DNA from: JACMNW01 sp031406155
Lineage (GTDB): Bacteria; Pseudomonadota; Alphaproteobacteria; Rhodobacterales; Rhodobacteraceae
Assembly (NCBI GenBank): GCA_031406155.1
Contig: JANOGW010000015.1
Location: forward strand, 10,966-74,965
Reading direction: 5' to 3'
DNA length: 64,000 nt
Shown here: piece after piece, positions 49,401-57,354 of the stretch
Numbering within the stretch: the stretch's first letter is position 1
Layout: each line of letters starts with the position of its first letter
Notes under the pieces: model-generated
Databases searched by the model: none
The model's input: only the letters and a program-made list of their open reading frames with translations
Told to the model about the DNA's origin: nothing
Made by a program: the position numbers and the translations under genes

Positions 49401-50467
49401 CGGACTCAGATGCGCGCGGCATCGACGCCGTGCGCCAGGACCGCGCCGTTTATGATCTGCCACCGGGCGATCCTCGCCCGGCCTCGCTGTCAAAGCCGAC
49501 CGTATTAAGCCAACCCGATATCGTTCTGATGGACTTGCCACAGCTGAGCGACGACCAACCGGCGCACCGTCCCATTGCTGCGGCGCATGCCATGCCATGG
49601 CCGGGCGAGATGGCGGTGTTCCGCAGCGCGGCGACCGATGGTTTCGCGTTGCTGACTACCTTCGGCACCCGCGCCCGGATGGGGGTTCTGGTAGCGGATT
49701 TCTATGCCGGGCCGGTGTCGCGCTTTGATCTCGGCAATGCGCTGGTGATCGATCTGTTCTCAGGCACCTTGGAGAGCGTCACCGACATCACCCTTCTGGG
49801 CGGCGCCAACGCGCTGGCGGTGGAGACAGCACCCGGCCAATGGGAAATCGTCCAGGCGGGATCCGCTGAGTTGATCGCGGCAGGCCGGTATCGCCTGACC
49901 CGCCTTCTGCGCGGGCAACGCGGCACGGAAAATGCTATCGCAAGCCTTGTTCCGACCGGCGCGCAGGTGGTCGTTCTCGACACGGCCGTGGCACCCCTGC
50001 CCATCAGTGAGGCTGATCTGCACCTACCATGGAATTGGCGTATCGGCCCGGCATCGCGCCCGGTCAGTGACGAGACCTATGTCGTCACCTCGTTCACACC
50101 AGAAGGCGCTGGGCTGCGCCCCTTCTCGGTTGCTCATGTCGAACAGCCGTGGCGGAAGGCGCGCAATCCGGGCGATTTGACAATCCGTTGGACGCGCCGT
50201 TCGCGCGCGCTGGCCGCCGACACCTGGGGCATGGGCGATGTGCCATTGGCGGAGGTCAGCGAAGCCTATGAGGTGGAAATCAGGGACGGGACGGCAGTCA
50301 AGCGAACGTTGACCGCCACGACAACGAGCGCACTCTATCCCGCCGCCCAGCAGATCGCCGATTGGGGCGTGCTGCTCGGCCCCGGCAACAGCCTGCAACT
50401 GCGCATCTATCAGCTCTCCGCCCTGATTGGCCGGGGTGCCGCGCGATCCGTCACCCTCACTTTCTGA
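46496..50467 (+). CDS. Giant baseplate/host-specificity protein (GTA gp15-like)
   Basis: 1323 residues. Begins with glycine-rich helix (LGAVGSAIGGAFGGAILGFSG), then a TIM-barrel-like glycosidase domain (about 390-760) with FLIGSEMPGL, DNYMPLSDWRDG and WFTELGCPAIDRG, followed by the phage-tail domain and ending with an Ig-like strand region. This is the megatron protein that binds and penetrates host surface glycans in GTAs and related phages. Confidence 0.95.
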   Translation: MATLVLGAVGSAIGGAFGGAILGFSGAAIGGFIGSTIGSVVDNWIVSSLAPAQRIEGARLDSLRITSSTEGAVIPRLYGRMRIGGNIIWATDFREETRTTSQGGGKGSGPKVTTTEYLYFASFAVALCEGPITGIGRVWADGKAMDMTGVTSRWYPGDEVQTADPFISAKMGAANAPAYRDTAYVVLEELDLTPFGNRLPQISFEVFRPLADPDMAEGLVRAVTLIPASGEFAYATVPVKKSSGAGSATVAENLNAIPETPDIVVALERLQSMAPAVESVSLVVAWFGDDLRAGNCKIRPGVEVAAKTTTPSAWVVNGVSRANAFLVSRDAEDRPVYGGTPADFAVVQAIQEMKARGLRVTFYPFLLLDVPPGNTKPNPYSDNASEAGQPTFPWRGRITCSPAPGYAGTVDKTGTAAAQVAALFGTATPANFSVSGQTVNWTGPVGEWSLRRMILHYAHLCAAAGGVDAFLIGSEMPGLTTIRSAAATYPAVQAFRDLATAVRSILGAGPKIGYAGDWAEYFGHHPADGSGDVFFHLDPLWSDSNIDFIGIDNYMPLSDWRDGFDHADAALAPAIYDRAYLQSNIAGGEGFDWFYASTSDRAAQIRTPITDGAAANPWVFRFKDLRSWWQNPHFNRPGGVEGGTPTAWVPQSKPIWFTELGCPAIDRGTNQPNVFFDPKSSESFTPYFSRGWRDDAIQRAYLESTYLFWSDPVNNPVSSVYGAPMVHVPECAAWTWDARPYPFFPELIGVWTDGPNWRLGHWLTGRLGAVSLAALVRHLCLRAGLPEDRVDVSGLWGAVEGYVISALEAPRASISTLARHFGFDAVESEGRIRFLMRGRVATATITPDNMVAPASAKGDVMELTRAQESELPQALKWQVARADEDYDAAQVEARRITVETSRIASEAFPMAVPPEEAERRCRRALMEAWVGRESAVFKLPPSRLALDPCDVIVLDHDGRLTELRLVSIADSDARGIDAVRQDRAVYDLPPGDPRPASLSKPTVLSQPDIVLMDLPQLSDDQPAHRPIAAAHAMPWPGEMAVFRSAATDGFALLTTFGTRARMGVLVADFYAGPVSRFDLGNALVIDLFSGTLESVTDITLLGGANALAVETAPGQWEIVQAGSAELIAAGRYRLTRLLRGQRGTENAIASLVPTGAQVVVLDTAVAPLPISEADLHLPWNWRIGPASRPVSDETYVVTSFTPEGAGLRPFSVAHVEQPWRKARNPGDLTIRWTRRSRALAADTWGMGDVPLAEVSEAYEVEIRDGTAVKRTLTATTTSALYPAAQQIADWGVLLGPGNSLQLRIYQLSALIGRGAARSVTLTF

Positions 50468-50477
50468 AAGCAGTCCC

Positions 50478-52247
50478 ATGTCCGACATTACCACGCATTT
50501 GCTGCTTCCCTACATCCTGGCATCGCAGGCCCAAAAACACGTCACCCATAACGACGCGTTGCGGCTTTTGGATGCCATGGTCCAGCTGTCCGTGCTGGAC
50601 CAAAACCGAACTGCCCCGCCCCTATCGCCGGTGGACGGAGACCGGCACATCGTGGCCCCGGCGGCGACAGGGTTATGGGCGGGTTGGGATCTGAATGTGG
50701 CTTTCTGGGTCGATGGTGTCTGGATGCGCCTTGTGCCGCGGCCCGGCTGGACAGCCTGGAGCATTGCCGACGCGGCCCATACGGTGTGGAACGGCACGGC
50801 TTGGGTGACTGTAGGTGGATCGGGCGGATCGGGCGGCGTGTCCTTTTCAGATGCCACGTTCGAGGTCTACGACGATGGTGATCCGACGAAAAAGGCGATG
50901 TTCAGCCTATCCGGCATCGCTACGGCCACCACCCGGACCTTCACCCTGCCAAATACCTCCAGCGAATTGGCGATCCTTGCGGGCACGCAGAATTTCACTG
51001 GCGACAAGACCTTCGCTGGCATCCTGTCGGCGTCCGGGACTGTCACGGTGTCAAGTGCAGCAGCCACCATCGGTACGTCAACAGAAACAGCCACTTATGG
51101 CATGGGCACTGGTGCCACGACCACCGGTGTTACCAAGACAGTGAACCTCGGCACCGACGGTGCGTCCGGATCGAACACCGTGGTCAATATCGGTTCCGCC
51201 ACTGTTGGCGCGGGAGGTACCACGGTGGTGAACACGCCGACGGTGACCTTTGCCAATGCCGTCACGCAGGTCGGCATGCCGCAAGCAAATCTCACCGCGC
51301 AACTGTTGGGGCTTGGTGGGGCGACGGCTGATGCCAGCAACAGGCTCAGCGCCAACACCCCGAACGTGCTTCTGAACAACGCGGGTGCATCGATCCATGT
51401 GACAGTGAACAAGAACGCCGCCGCCAATGACGCGTCGTTCAGCTTCAAGACCGGCTTCTCGGCCCGCGCGCTGTTCGGCACCCTTGGTAGCGATGATTTC
51501 ACGCTGAAGGTCAGTCAGGACGGCAGTAGCTTTTTCGACGCGCTGGTTGCGGATCGCAATACCGGCCGGGTCAAGTTTCCAGTCGGGATCGCGCTGACCG
51601 GTCTTGCCGCCGATCCCGCGTCAACTGCCGACGGTTGGCTCTGGCACAATGCCACCACTGGCCAGTTGCGCACGCGGCTTGGCGGTATTACGCGTATCCT
51701 GGCCGATCAGGACGTGCCTTGGTTGACGCCCGTGGCGGGCGACTATGCCCTGTCCACGACTGGCGCAGGCGGGGCGGCCACAGGTGTCTTGGCCGGGGCC
51801 GCAGGACGGATCGACCTGTTCCCCTTCATCCCGCGCGACGATATCATCATCGACCGGTTGTCGGTAAACGTCACCACTTTGATCGCCGCAGCGCTGGGCA
51901 AGATCGTGGTCTACAGCGCCGATGCAATTGGTCGACCAGGATCCCTGCTTCTGGAGACCAGCGATCTCGACTTCTCGACGGTCGGGATCAAACCTGCCAC
52001 GGCTGCACTCACCTTGCGACGCGGCATCACCTACTGGCTCGGCATCAGACACTCGTCCACCGCCACGTTGTCGGCATGGGCATCAACGGCCACGCCCGAT
52101 CTGAACGGCGGCGCTCCGGTCACCACCGCCCGCAAGGTACTGCGCCGTACATTGGCCTATGCAACTGCCGCGCCAGGCGCATGGGGATATCTATCGTCTG
52201 AAACCAACGCCGGTCCAGGCACCGCCATTTGGCTGCGCGCCGCGTGA
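50478..52247 (+). CDS. DUF2793 tail-fibre-like protein
   Basis: 589 residues. The N-terminal DUF2793 domain (TTHLLLPYILASQAQKHVTH, GDRHIVAPAATGLWAG, WDLNVAFWVDGVWMRL) anchors the protein to the baseplate; Gly/Thr/Ser-rich repeats (about 120-330) resemble fibre shafts, and a beta-rich C terminus (AAPGAWGYLSSETNAGPG) may contact the host. Likely the receptor-binding fibre. Confidence 0.85.
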   Translation: MSDITTHLLLPYILASQAQKHVTHNDALRLLDAMVQLSVLDQNRTAPPLSPVDGDRHIVAPAATGLWAGWDLNVAFWVDGVWMRLVPRPGWTAWSIADAAHTVWNGTAWVTVGGSGGSGGVSFSDATFEVYDDGDPTKKAMFSLSGIATATTRTFTLPNTSSELAILAGTQNFTGDKTFAGILSASGTVTVSSAAATIGTSTETATYGMGTGATTTGVTKTVNLGTDGASGSNTVVNIGSATVGAGGTTVVNTPTVTFANAVTQVGMPQANLTAQLLGLGGATADASNRLSANTPNVLLNNAGASIHVTVNKNAAANDASFSFKTGFSARALFGTLGSDDFTLKVSQDGSSFFDALVADRNTGRVKFPVGIALTGLAADPASTADGWLWHNATTGQLRTRLGGITRILADQDVPWLTPVAGDYALSTTGAGGAATGVLAGAAGRIDLFPFIPRDDIIIDRLSVNVTTLIAAALGKIVVYSADAIGRPGSLLLETSDLDFSTVGIKPATAALTLRRGITYWLGIRHSSTATLSAWASTATPDLNGGAPVTTARKVLRRTLAYATAAPGAWGYLSSETNAGPGTAIWLRAA

Positions 52248-52284
52248 CCGCCGCCGCGCGAAACTCACAGCAGGATCAACAGAA

Positions 52285-52632
52285 GTGGCAAAGCCAATAA
52301 TCGAGAACAGCGAACGCGGCATCACAATCAACAAGGCGCTGGCCTGGACCATGTTGGTTTCGGTCACCGGGCTGATCTGGTGGGGTGGCGGGACATTGGC
52401 CTCGCTGCAAGGGGCTGCCGACCGCCTCACCTCCGCCCTGACCGAAACCCGCGAAATGATCGTGGCCGAGCGGGCGAATTCCGCGCAATTGGAAGCCCGC
52501 GTCCGCGTGTTGGAAAACAGCGCCACAAGGCAGGACACGCGCTTTGATGCGCTATCTCTGTCGATCAACGAGCTGAAACAGCAAGCCCGCGAAACCAACG
52601 CTCTGCTGCGCGAACTGGCGCAGCGCCCATAA
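52285..52632 (+). CDS. Small membrane protein with coiled coil
   Basis: 115 residues starting at GTG 52285. A single membrane helix (KALAWTMLVSVTGLIWWGG) is followed by a coiled coil (about 45-110: QGAADRLTSALTETREM, then RVRVLENSATRQD and SINELKQQARETN). The pattern fits a spanin/holin-accessory type protein of a lysis cassette. It precedes a strong terminator and the endolysin. Confidence 0.7.
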   Translation: MAKPIIENSERGITINKALAWTMLVSVTGLIWWGGGTLASLQGAADRLTSALTETREMIVAERANSAQLEARVRVLENSATRQDTRFDALSLSINELKQQARETNALLRELAQRP

Positions 52633-52661
52633 TCAAACCCACCACCCACCGACCGTCCCCG

Positions 52662-52686
52662 ACCCGCCCGCAAGGCGGGTTTTTTT
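52662..52686 (+). terminator. Rho-independent terminator
   Basis: ACCCGCC (52662-52668) pairs with GGCGGGT (52674-52680) around CGCAA, followed by a seven-T run that includes the last stem base. It ends the tail transcript before the lysis genes. Confidence 0.9.
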
Positions 52687-52718
52687 GTTGCCCGAGGTTG
52701 GGCAGAAAGAGCCATCCA

Positions 52719-53372
52719 ATGACCACAGACCCCACCGATGCCATCCGCCTGATCCAGAGCGGGTTGGAAAAGCTCGGCCACACCCCCGGCGACATCGATG
52801 GTCGCTGGGGCGTTCGAACTGCCCGGGCGTTGCGGCAGTTGATCGCCGCGAACGGTCACCCGGCATCACTTTCGCCGCAAGGGCCGTTGCCGTGGATCAC
52901 CGAGGCGAAAACCGCGCTGGGCCGCAATGAGGCCTGCGACCGGATTTGGCTGATGGATTGGCTGAAGCGCGACGGCCGCAGTCTCGGCGATCCATCCCAA
53001 AACCCGTGGTGCGGCGACTTTGTCGAAACCTGCATCCGCATAGCCTTGCCCGATGAACTGCTGCTTGGCGCGCTGGGCACCAATCCCTACTGGGCGCGTA
53101 ACTGGCTGCTGTTCGGGCAGGAGACAAAGCCTGTCACCGGCGCGGTGCTGGTGTTTGAACGCGGCTCGGGCGGCCATGTCGGCTTCGCCGTCGGTCAGGA
53201 CGACAGGCATTTCTTCGTGCTCGGCGGCAACCAGTCCGACGCCGTCACCATCGCCCGCATCGCCAAGTCGCGTCTGCTCGGCGCGCGCTGGCCCGCGACC
53301 TATCCGCCCCGGCTTCAGCGTCTGCCGACCATGAAGCCGGGCGAATTCCTCACCACCTCCAATGAAATCTGA
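52719..53372 (+). CDS. Endolysin: peptidoglycan-binding plus TIGR02594-type peptidase
   Basis: 217 residues. N-terminal peptidoglycan-binding repeat (DAIRLIQSGLEKLGHTPGDI, then DGRWGVRTARALRQLI), and a C-terminal cysteine-peptidase-like part with QNPWCGDFVETCI (Cys) and GGHVGFAVGQDD (His). Such proteins lyse the cell wall. The start at 52719 is chosen over 52698, as it begins the folded domain. Confidence 0.85.
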   Translation: MTTDPTDAIRLIQSGLEKLGHTPGDIDGRWGVRTARALRQLIAANGHPASLSPQGPLPWITEAKTALGRNEACDRIWLMDWLKRDGRSLGDPSQNPWCGDFVETCIRIALPDELLLGALGTNPYWARNWLLFGQETKPVTGAVLVFERGSGGHVGFAVGQDDRHFFVLGGNQSDAVTIARIAKSRLLGARWPATYPPRLQRLPTMKPGEFLTTSNEI

Positions 53373-53385
53373 ACAGGAGACCACA

Positions 53386-53586
53386 ATGCTGAAACCTGCA
53401 ATCCTCGCCCTCATCCGCCAAATCCTGACCGTCGCGGGCACCGCGCTGGTCGCCAAGGGCTACGTTCAAGCCTCCGACATTGAACCGATAATCGGCGCAC
53501 TGCTGACCATCGGATCGGTGATTTGGTCGGTAGCTGACAAACGCCGCTATGCTGACCTGCGCGATCAGGCGCGGGTGCGCAAGTGA
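53386..53586 (+). CDS. Holin-like small membrane protein
   Basis: 66 residues with two hydrophobic helices (LIRQILTVAGTALVAKGYV and IIGALLTIGSVIWSVAD) and a basic tail (KRRYADLRDQARVRK). Position directly after the endolysin and its size fit a holin. GGAG is 7-8 bases before the ATG. Confidence 0.75.
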   Translation: MLKPAILALIRQILTVAGTALVAKGYVQASDIEPIIGALLTIGSVIWSVADKRRYADLRDQARVRK

Positions 53587-53589
53587 AAG

Positions 53590-53655
53590 ACGGGCCGGGC
53601 AATCGCGCTGCGGGAAGCGCCAGACGCCTCGACTGCGCGGTCAAGCCCGGCCCGT
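53590..53655. other. Perfect 11-bp inverted repeat after the last phage gene
   Basis: ACGGGCCGGGC (53590-53600) and GCCCGGCCCGT (53645-53655) enclose 44 bases. It may be a terminator of the lysis transcript or a remnant of the right prophage end. From here to the phytochrome stop at 53800 no gene was found. Confidence 0.45.
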
Positions 53656-53799
53656 TTCACAGGTTTACAATTTCACGGAGCGGCAGGGTTTCGCTGCGGC
53701 GGAATGATGCCATAGGCCATGGCCGTCTGTCGCGATTCGAAATGGGCAGGCTTGTGCACACAGTGCGAGCCAGATTTGCGCGCGGTGAATGTCTATCTA

Positions 53800-56439
53800 C
53801 TAGGCAATAATCTGCTCGGCCCGCATCGCTTGAATGCATTCCCGCAGTTTGCCTGCCAATTCATTTTCGTGGAATGGCTTGCCCAGAACGACGCTTCCGG
53901 CCAGAAAATCAGGCAAGATGTTTGATCCGTCATAACCGGTGCTGAAGACAAAAGGAATGCCCCGCTCTTGGAGCACTGCAGCAATATCCCAAGACAATTC
54001 CCCGTTCAGGTTGACGTCCAATAAGGCGGCATCAAACGTTTCGGACCGCGCCAGTTTCAGTGCCGCATCCTTGCGCGAGGCTGGGCCTACAATGGTCCAG
54101 CCAAGCTCGTTAAAGAACCCCTCAATTGACATCACGACAAGAAACGAATCCTCGACAATCAGAATCCGAAAGTCTTCGCTCAAAGGCTCAGCTACCAGTA
54201 TCTGTTGGATTTTCGGCAGATCAAGCACCTGTACTGGGGCGGTAAAAGCAGTTTTTGAAAGCGATGATTCTGGAAGGAAAATCGTGCAGACGATGCCATC
54301 ATACAAGTAGTCAATTTTTGATGTTCCTCCCGTCTCCATACCCAGCGCTTTCTCGATCAGCGTGGTTCCGAACCCCATGCGCGTGGGCAATGACACCGGT
54401 GGCCCCCCGGCCTCGGTCCATAACAGGTCTATTCCACTTTCCGATACTTGCCAGACCACGCTAACGCTGCCACCCGGTTGAGAAAGTGCGCCGTATTTCA
54501 CTGCGTTTGTCGCCAATTCGTGGATCGCCAACGATAAGGAAAGCGCTGATTTGGGGGTCAACAACAGATCAATGCCCGATACGTCAAGCCGGGTCCCACC
54601 ATTCTTATAGGGATCAAGTTCTTCATAAATAAGCCGCGTCAAGGAAACGCTTTCCCACCGGCTTTGCGACAGAAGGCTGTGCGCCTTGGCCATCGACCGT
54701 ATCCGCCCCTCAAGACCCGTTACAAAGCCCGTAACGCTTTCGGCACTTCGGCTGGTTTGCCGGACCAGTGCCTGAATGTTCGCGATGGTATTTTTAACCC
54801 GGTGATCCAGTTCGGCCATCAACAACTGATCACGGTCCGCCGCGCGTTTGCGTTCAAATGCCACTGCATTGATCCGGCGCAATACAACATGCAGCAGCGA
54901 AACCCGCAAATCGTAGGCCGCATCTATGTCAGAAGCCATCCATGGCAGGCAGCGTCCCCGCACCGTCTCTTTCCAGATTTCAAAGGATTTGCGTGGAGTC
55001 AGACGGTCGCCATGTGCGCCAGATACATTACGTTTATTGTCCTGCCCTGCCCAATTTGTGGTGCCGACAAGTTCGGGCCGGAACCAGATAATAAAATCGG
55101 ACGGCGCATCTGTTACGGAAATGAACAGAATGCCAGATGCGACATCGGCATAAGCGGCGGCTTCGGGCCAAACCTCGCCAAGACGGTCCGTGGCATACAC
55201 ACCTTCACCCTGCTGCAACCGCTCCAGATTGTCATTCATCCACAATACCAAAGCGGCGATTTGCGGCTTGGACGGCGTTATTCCCAAAAAGGTCAGGCTG
55301 CCCTTGATGCTGACCGCAACACCGCCTGTGCCCATGCCATCCGCGACAGCGCTTCCGCTGGATATATAGTCTAGCAAGTTTGGCGATTGTTTGGTCAGCC
55401 CTTCGGCATAATCATCCGCAGTGGCAAGGTTCAGCATCAGGTTCTGCAATACCATCCGGCTTGCCAGACGCTGATTGAACTGTTCGCCCTTGTCGCGCGC
55501 CTCCAACTGCAGCGAGAACATTGACCCGAACAATTCGCAGACGGCGCGCAGGTGGCGGGGCAGTACGCGCGGGCTGTAGTTATGGCAGGCGATCAACCCC
55601 CAAAGTTTACCCTCGCGGATGATGGAAATTGACATAGATGCATCAATGCCCATGTTGCGCAGATATTCGCGGTGGATCGGGGATACGTCGCGCAAAATCG
55701 CCTGGCTCATGTCCAGCGGCTTGCCTGTGCGCGGGTTGTTTTGCGGCGACAGCCGCGCGGGCGTGTAGTTCACTTGCGTGATCAGCCGCAGCCAGTTCTT
55801 GACATAAAGCGCGCGCGCCTGTTTTGGAATGTCCGCCGCCGGATAGTGCAGGTCCAGAAACGGCTCCAGATGCGGCTCGCGGCTTTCGGCAATGACCCAA
55901 CCGGACTCGTCCTGCATAAACCGGTACACTAAAACCCGGTCGTAGCCTGCCACCGCCCGCACGCGTTCCGACGCCAGTTGGCACAATGCCTGCAGGGTCA
56001 TGGGCGCGTCAAACCCTTCAACCATTTCCTGTACACCCGAGAGCGGATCGGCGGCAAACCGGTCGGTCAGATCAGCGGCCTCGGCCTCAAGTATCAAAAC
56101 GCCGTCGATGCGATGCACGCTGACGTCAAGCGGCTGATCCGGAATGAAACGCAGCACCGGATCCAGCAAATGGCGCGGCTTCGCCAAGGTGTGCACAGTG
56201 TTCACGCGGCGCAGCATCTCCATCTGATCGGGCCGCAGCATCATCTCCAGCGACTGTCCCAGCATATCGTCATGGCCGATGCCAAGCTGGGTTTTGGTAT
56301 CGCCCGCCACCTGCAGGACCTCAAATGTATCAGGATCGACAACGACAAGCACGCCGTGTGGCAAGATCGTTCCGGGGATATGGATCGGCTCGCGATCACA
56401 GTTGGTCAGATCGGCTTGCTTCGCGATGTCTTCAACCAT
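53800..56439 (-). CDS. bphP: Bacteriophytochrome histidine kinase with fused receiver
   Basis: 879 residues. PAS domain with the biliverdin-binding Cys at residue 14 (TNCDREPIHIPGTILPHG); GAF with YPAADIPKQARALY (the usual PASDIP has become PAADIP) and PIHREYLRNMGI; PHY domain (about 330-500); HWE-type kinase with AELDHRVKNTIANI and an N-box HELATNAVKYG; and a C-terminal receiver (LIVEDSFLVVMSIEG, LLDVNLNG, LGKPFHE). It senses red/far-red light. Start at 56439 overlaps the heme oxygenase end by eight bases. Confidence 0.95.
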   Translation of the reverse strand: MVEDIAKQADLTNCDREPIHIPGTILPHGVLVVVDPDTFEVLQVAGDTKTQLGIGHDDMLGQSLEMMLRPDQMEMLRRVNTVHTLAKPRHLLDPVLRFIPDQPLDVSVHRIDGVLILEAEAADLTDRFAADPLSGVQEMVEGFDAPMTLQALCQLASERVRAVAGYDRVLVYRFMQDESGWVIAESREPHLEPFLDLHYPAADIPKQARALYVKNWLRLITQVNYTPARLSPQNNPRTGKPLDMSQAILRDVSPIHREYLRNMGIDASMSISIIREGKLWGLIACHNYSPRVLPRHLRAVCELFGSMFSLQLEARDKGEQFNQRLASRMVLQNLMLNLATADDYAEGLTKQSPNLLDYISSGSAVADGMGTGGVAVSIKGSLTFLGITPSKPQIAALVLWMNDNLERLQQGEGVYATDRLGEVWPEAAAYADVASGILFISVTDAPSDFIIWFRPELVGTTNWAGQDNKRNVSGAHGDRLTPRKSFEIWKETVRGRCLPWMASDIDAAYDLRVSLLHVVLRRINAVAFERKRAADRDQLLMAELDHRVKNTIANIQALVRQTSRSAESVTGFVTGLEGRIRSMAKAHSLLSQSRWESVSLTRLIYEELDPYKNGGTRLDVSGIDLLLTPKSALSLSLAIHELATNAVKYGALSQPGGSVSVVWQVSESGIDLLWTEAGGPPVSLPTRMGFGTTLIEKALGMETGGTSKIDYLYDGIVCTIFLPESSLSKTAFTAPVQVLDLPKIQQILVAEPLSEDFRILIVEDSFLVVMSIEGFFNELGWTIVGPASRKDAALKLARSETFDAALLDVNLNGELSWDIAAVLQERGIPFVFSTGYDGSNILPDFLAGSVVLGKPFHENELAGKLRECIQAMRAEQIIA

Positions 56440-57055
56440 GTGCTGCGTCCTTCCAGCCTGATGCCCAACGCTCGAACACGGCAAATGTGTCTATCGCTGC
56501 ATCGACAATTTCTGTTTGTGTTTGTGGATCGGGCGGCACTGCTGCAAGCTGGGCCAGATAGTCGCGCCACACCGCGCCGGTTTGCGTGCCGTGGCCCAAA
56601 AAGAACCGGCGGCCTGCGGTTTCGTCGGACGGAAAAAGGTGATCAAGGCCGCGCGCAAGTTGGCGACCACCAAGCGCGGAACCTGCAACAACATAAAGCG
56701 CGCCAAGGCGTCGATGTGCGGTTTGCAAGCTGGGCATGTCGGCGCAGTCGAGGGTTGTCTCCCGACCAATTGGATCGTTTCCCAATGCATCCAAATCCTG
56801 CCTTAACCATCTGCTTCGCAGGTCGCCCGTGCCCGTTTCCCGTTCAAATGGCTTGTAAAATCCATGCAAACGCCAAAGAAGCAGGCGATACGAGGTTTTG
56901 TCAATTGTTCCGTCTTTGATCGCACGGAAGCCGTCGTGACCATGCATTCGTTCGTGCACTGCAGCGGTCGCGTCGCGAAGTCTGCAATGCAATGTATGGG
57001 ATAAATTGGTTTGCGCGGCCATCTCTGGGGCCGCAAGCACGCTCAGGTCCGCCAA
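56432..57055 (-). CDS. Heme oxygenase (biliverdin-producing)
   Basis: 207 residues of the BphO/HemO family: HCRLRDATAAVHERMHGHDGF carries the proximal His in the first helix, LGALYVVAGSALGGRQL is the distal helix with glycine kink. It makes the biliverdin chromophore for the coupled bacteriophytochrome. TTG at 57055 follows a G-rich stretch; an ATG at 57022 is an alternative that still keeps the full domain. Confidence 0.9.
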   Translation of the reverse strand: MADLSVLAAPEMAAQTNLSHTLHCRLRDATAAVHERMHGHDGFRAIKDGTIDKTSYRLLLWRLHGFYKPFERETGTGDLRSRWLRQDLDALGNDPIGRETTLDCADMPSLQTAHRRLGALYVVAGSALGGRQLARGLDHLFPSDETAGRRFFLGHGTQTGAVWRDYLAQLAAVPPDPQTQTEIVDAAIDTFAVFERWASGWKDAAHG

Positions 57056-57354
57056 CGTGCCCCCCTTTTTTTTAACCTAACATGCAACTCCTCAATCTTG
57101 AAATGGTTCCCTTTCAATGACAAAGTATTTTTGTTCTATTTCCGGCGGTTGTGACTGCGGAGCCAAACCATGCAGGCGCGAAGCAGACAACAAACAGACA
57201 TTGTGACGGTTCAGTCCGGACAAGACCTGCCAGTGCCCGCGCTTTGCCAAAAAGGAAAATAGCGAGCACTGTCGGCCCACAGGTTCTGTAACGACCCCTG
57301 CTATAGCCTGCCCGATGGGGCCGCTTCACCAGCGGACCCCATAAGTTCCGGAAA
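57056..57354. other. Intergenic region with weak hairpin
   Basis: No gene on either strand. A run of A/G before the heme oxygenase start and an imperfect hairpin (57315-57342, ATGGGG... with CCCCAT) at the end of the hydrolase gene are the only features seen. It should hold the bphO-bphP promoter. Confidence 0.4.

Larger units (their letters stand above)
16364..53655. mobile_element. Prophage with lambda-like head and GTA-like tail
   Basis: Continuous phage gene order: integrase, excisionase-like and replication genes, methyltransferases, terminase, gpW, portal, protease/scaffold, decoration, capsid, connectors, tail tube, frameshifting chaperone, tape measure, GTA-like baseplate genes, tail-fibre-like protein, endolysin and holin-like protein. 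The left limit is set at the att-like repeat before the integrase; the right limit at the inverted repeat after the last phage gene is a guess, because no matching att copy was found. Two ArsR-SRPBCC-GST cassettes and a restriction system are insertions. Confidence 0.85.

Noticed and set aside
53590..53655. Right prophage attachment site
   Set aside because: The inverted repeat shows no match to the 48-bp att-like repeats near the integrase.
55978..56919. A 313-codon forward frame opposite phytochrome and heme oxygenase
   Set aside because: Both reverse-strand genes are certain; the frame is a shadow.
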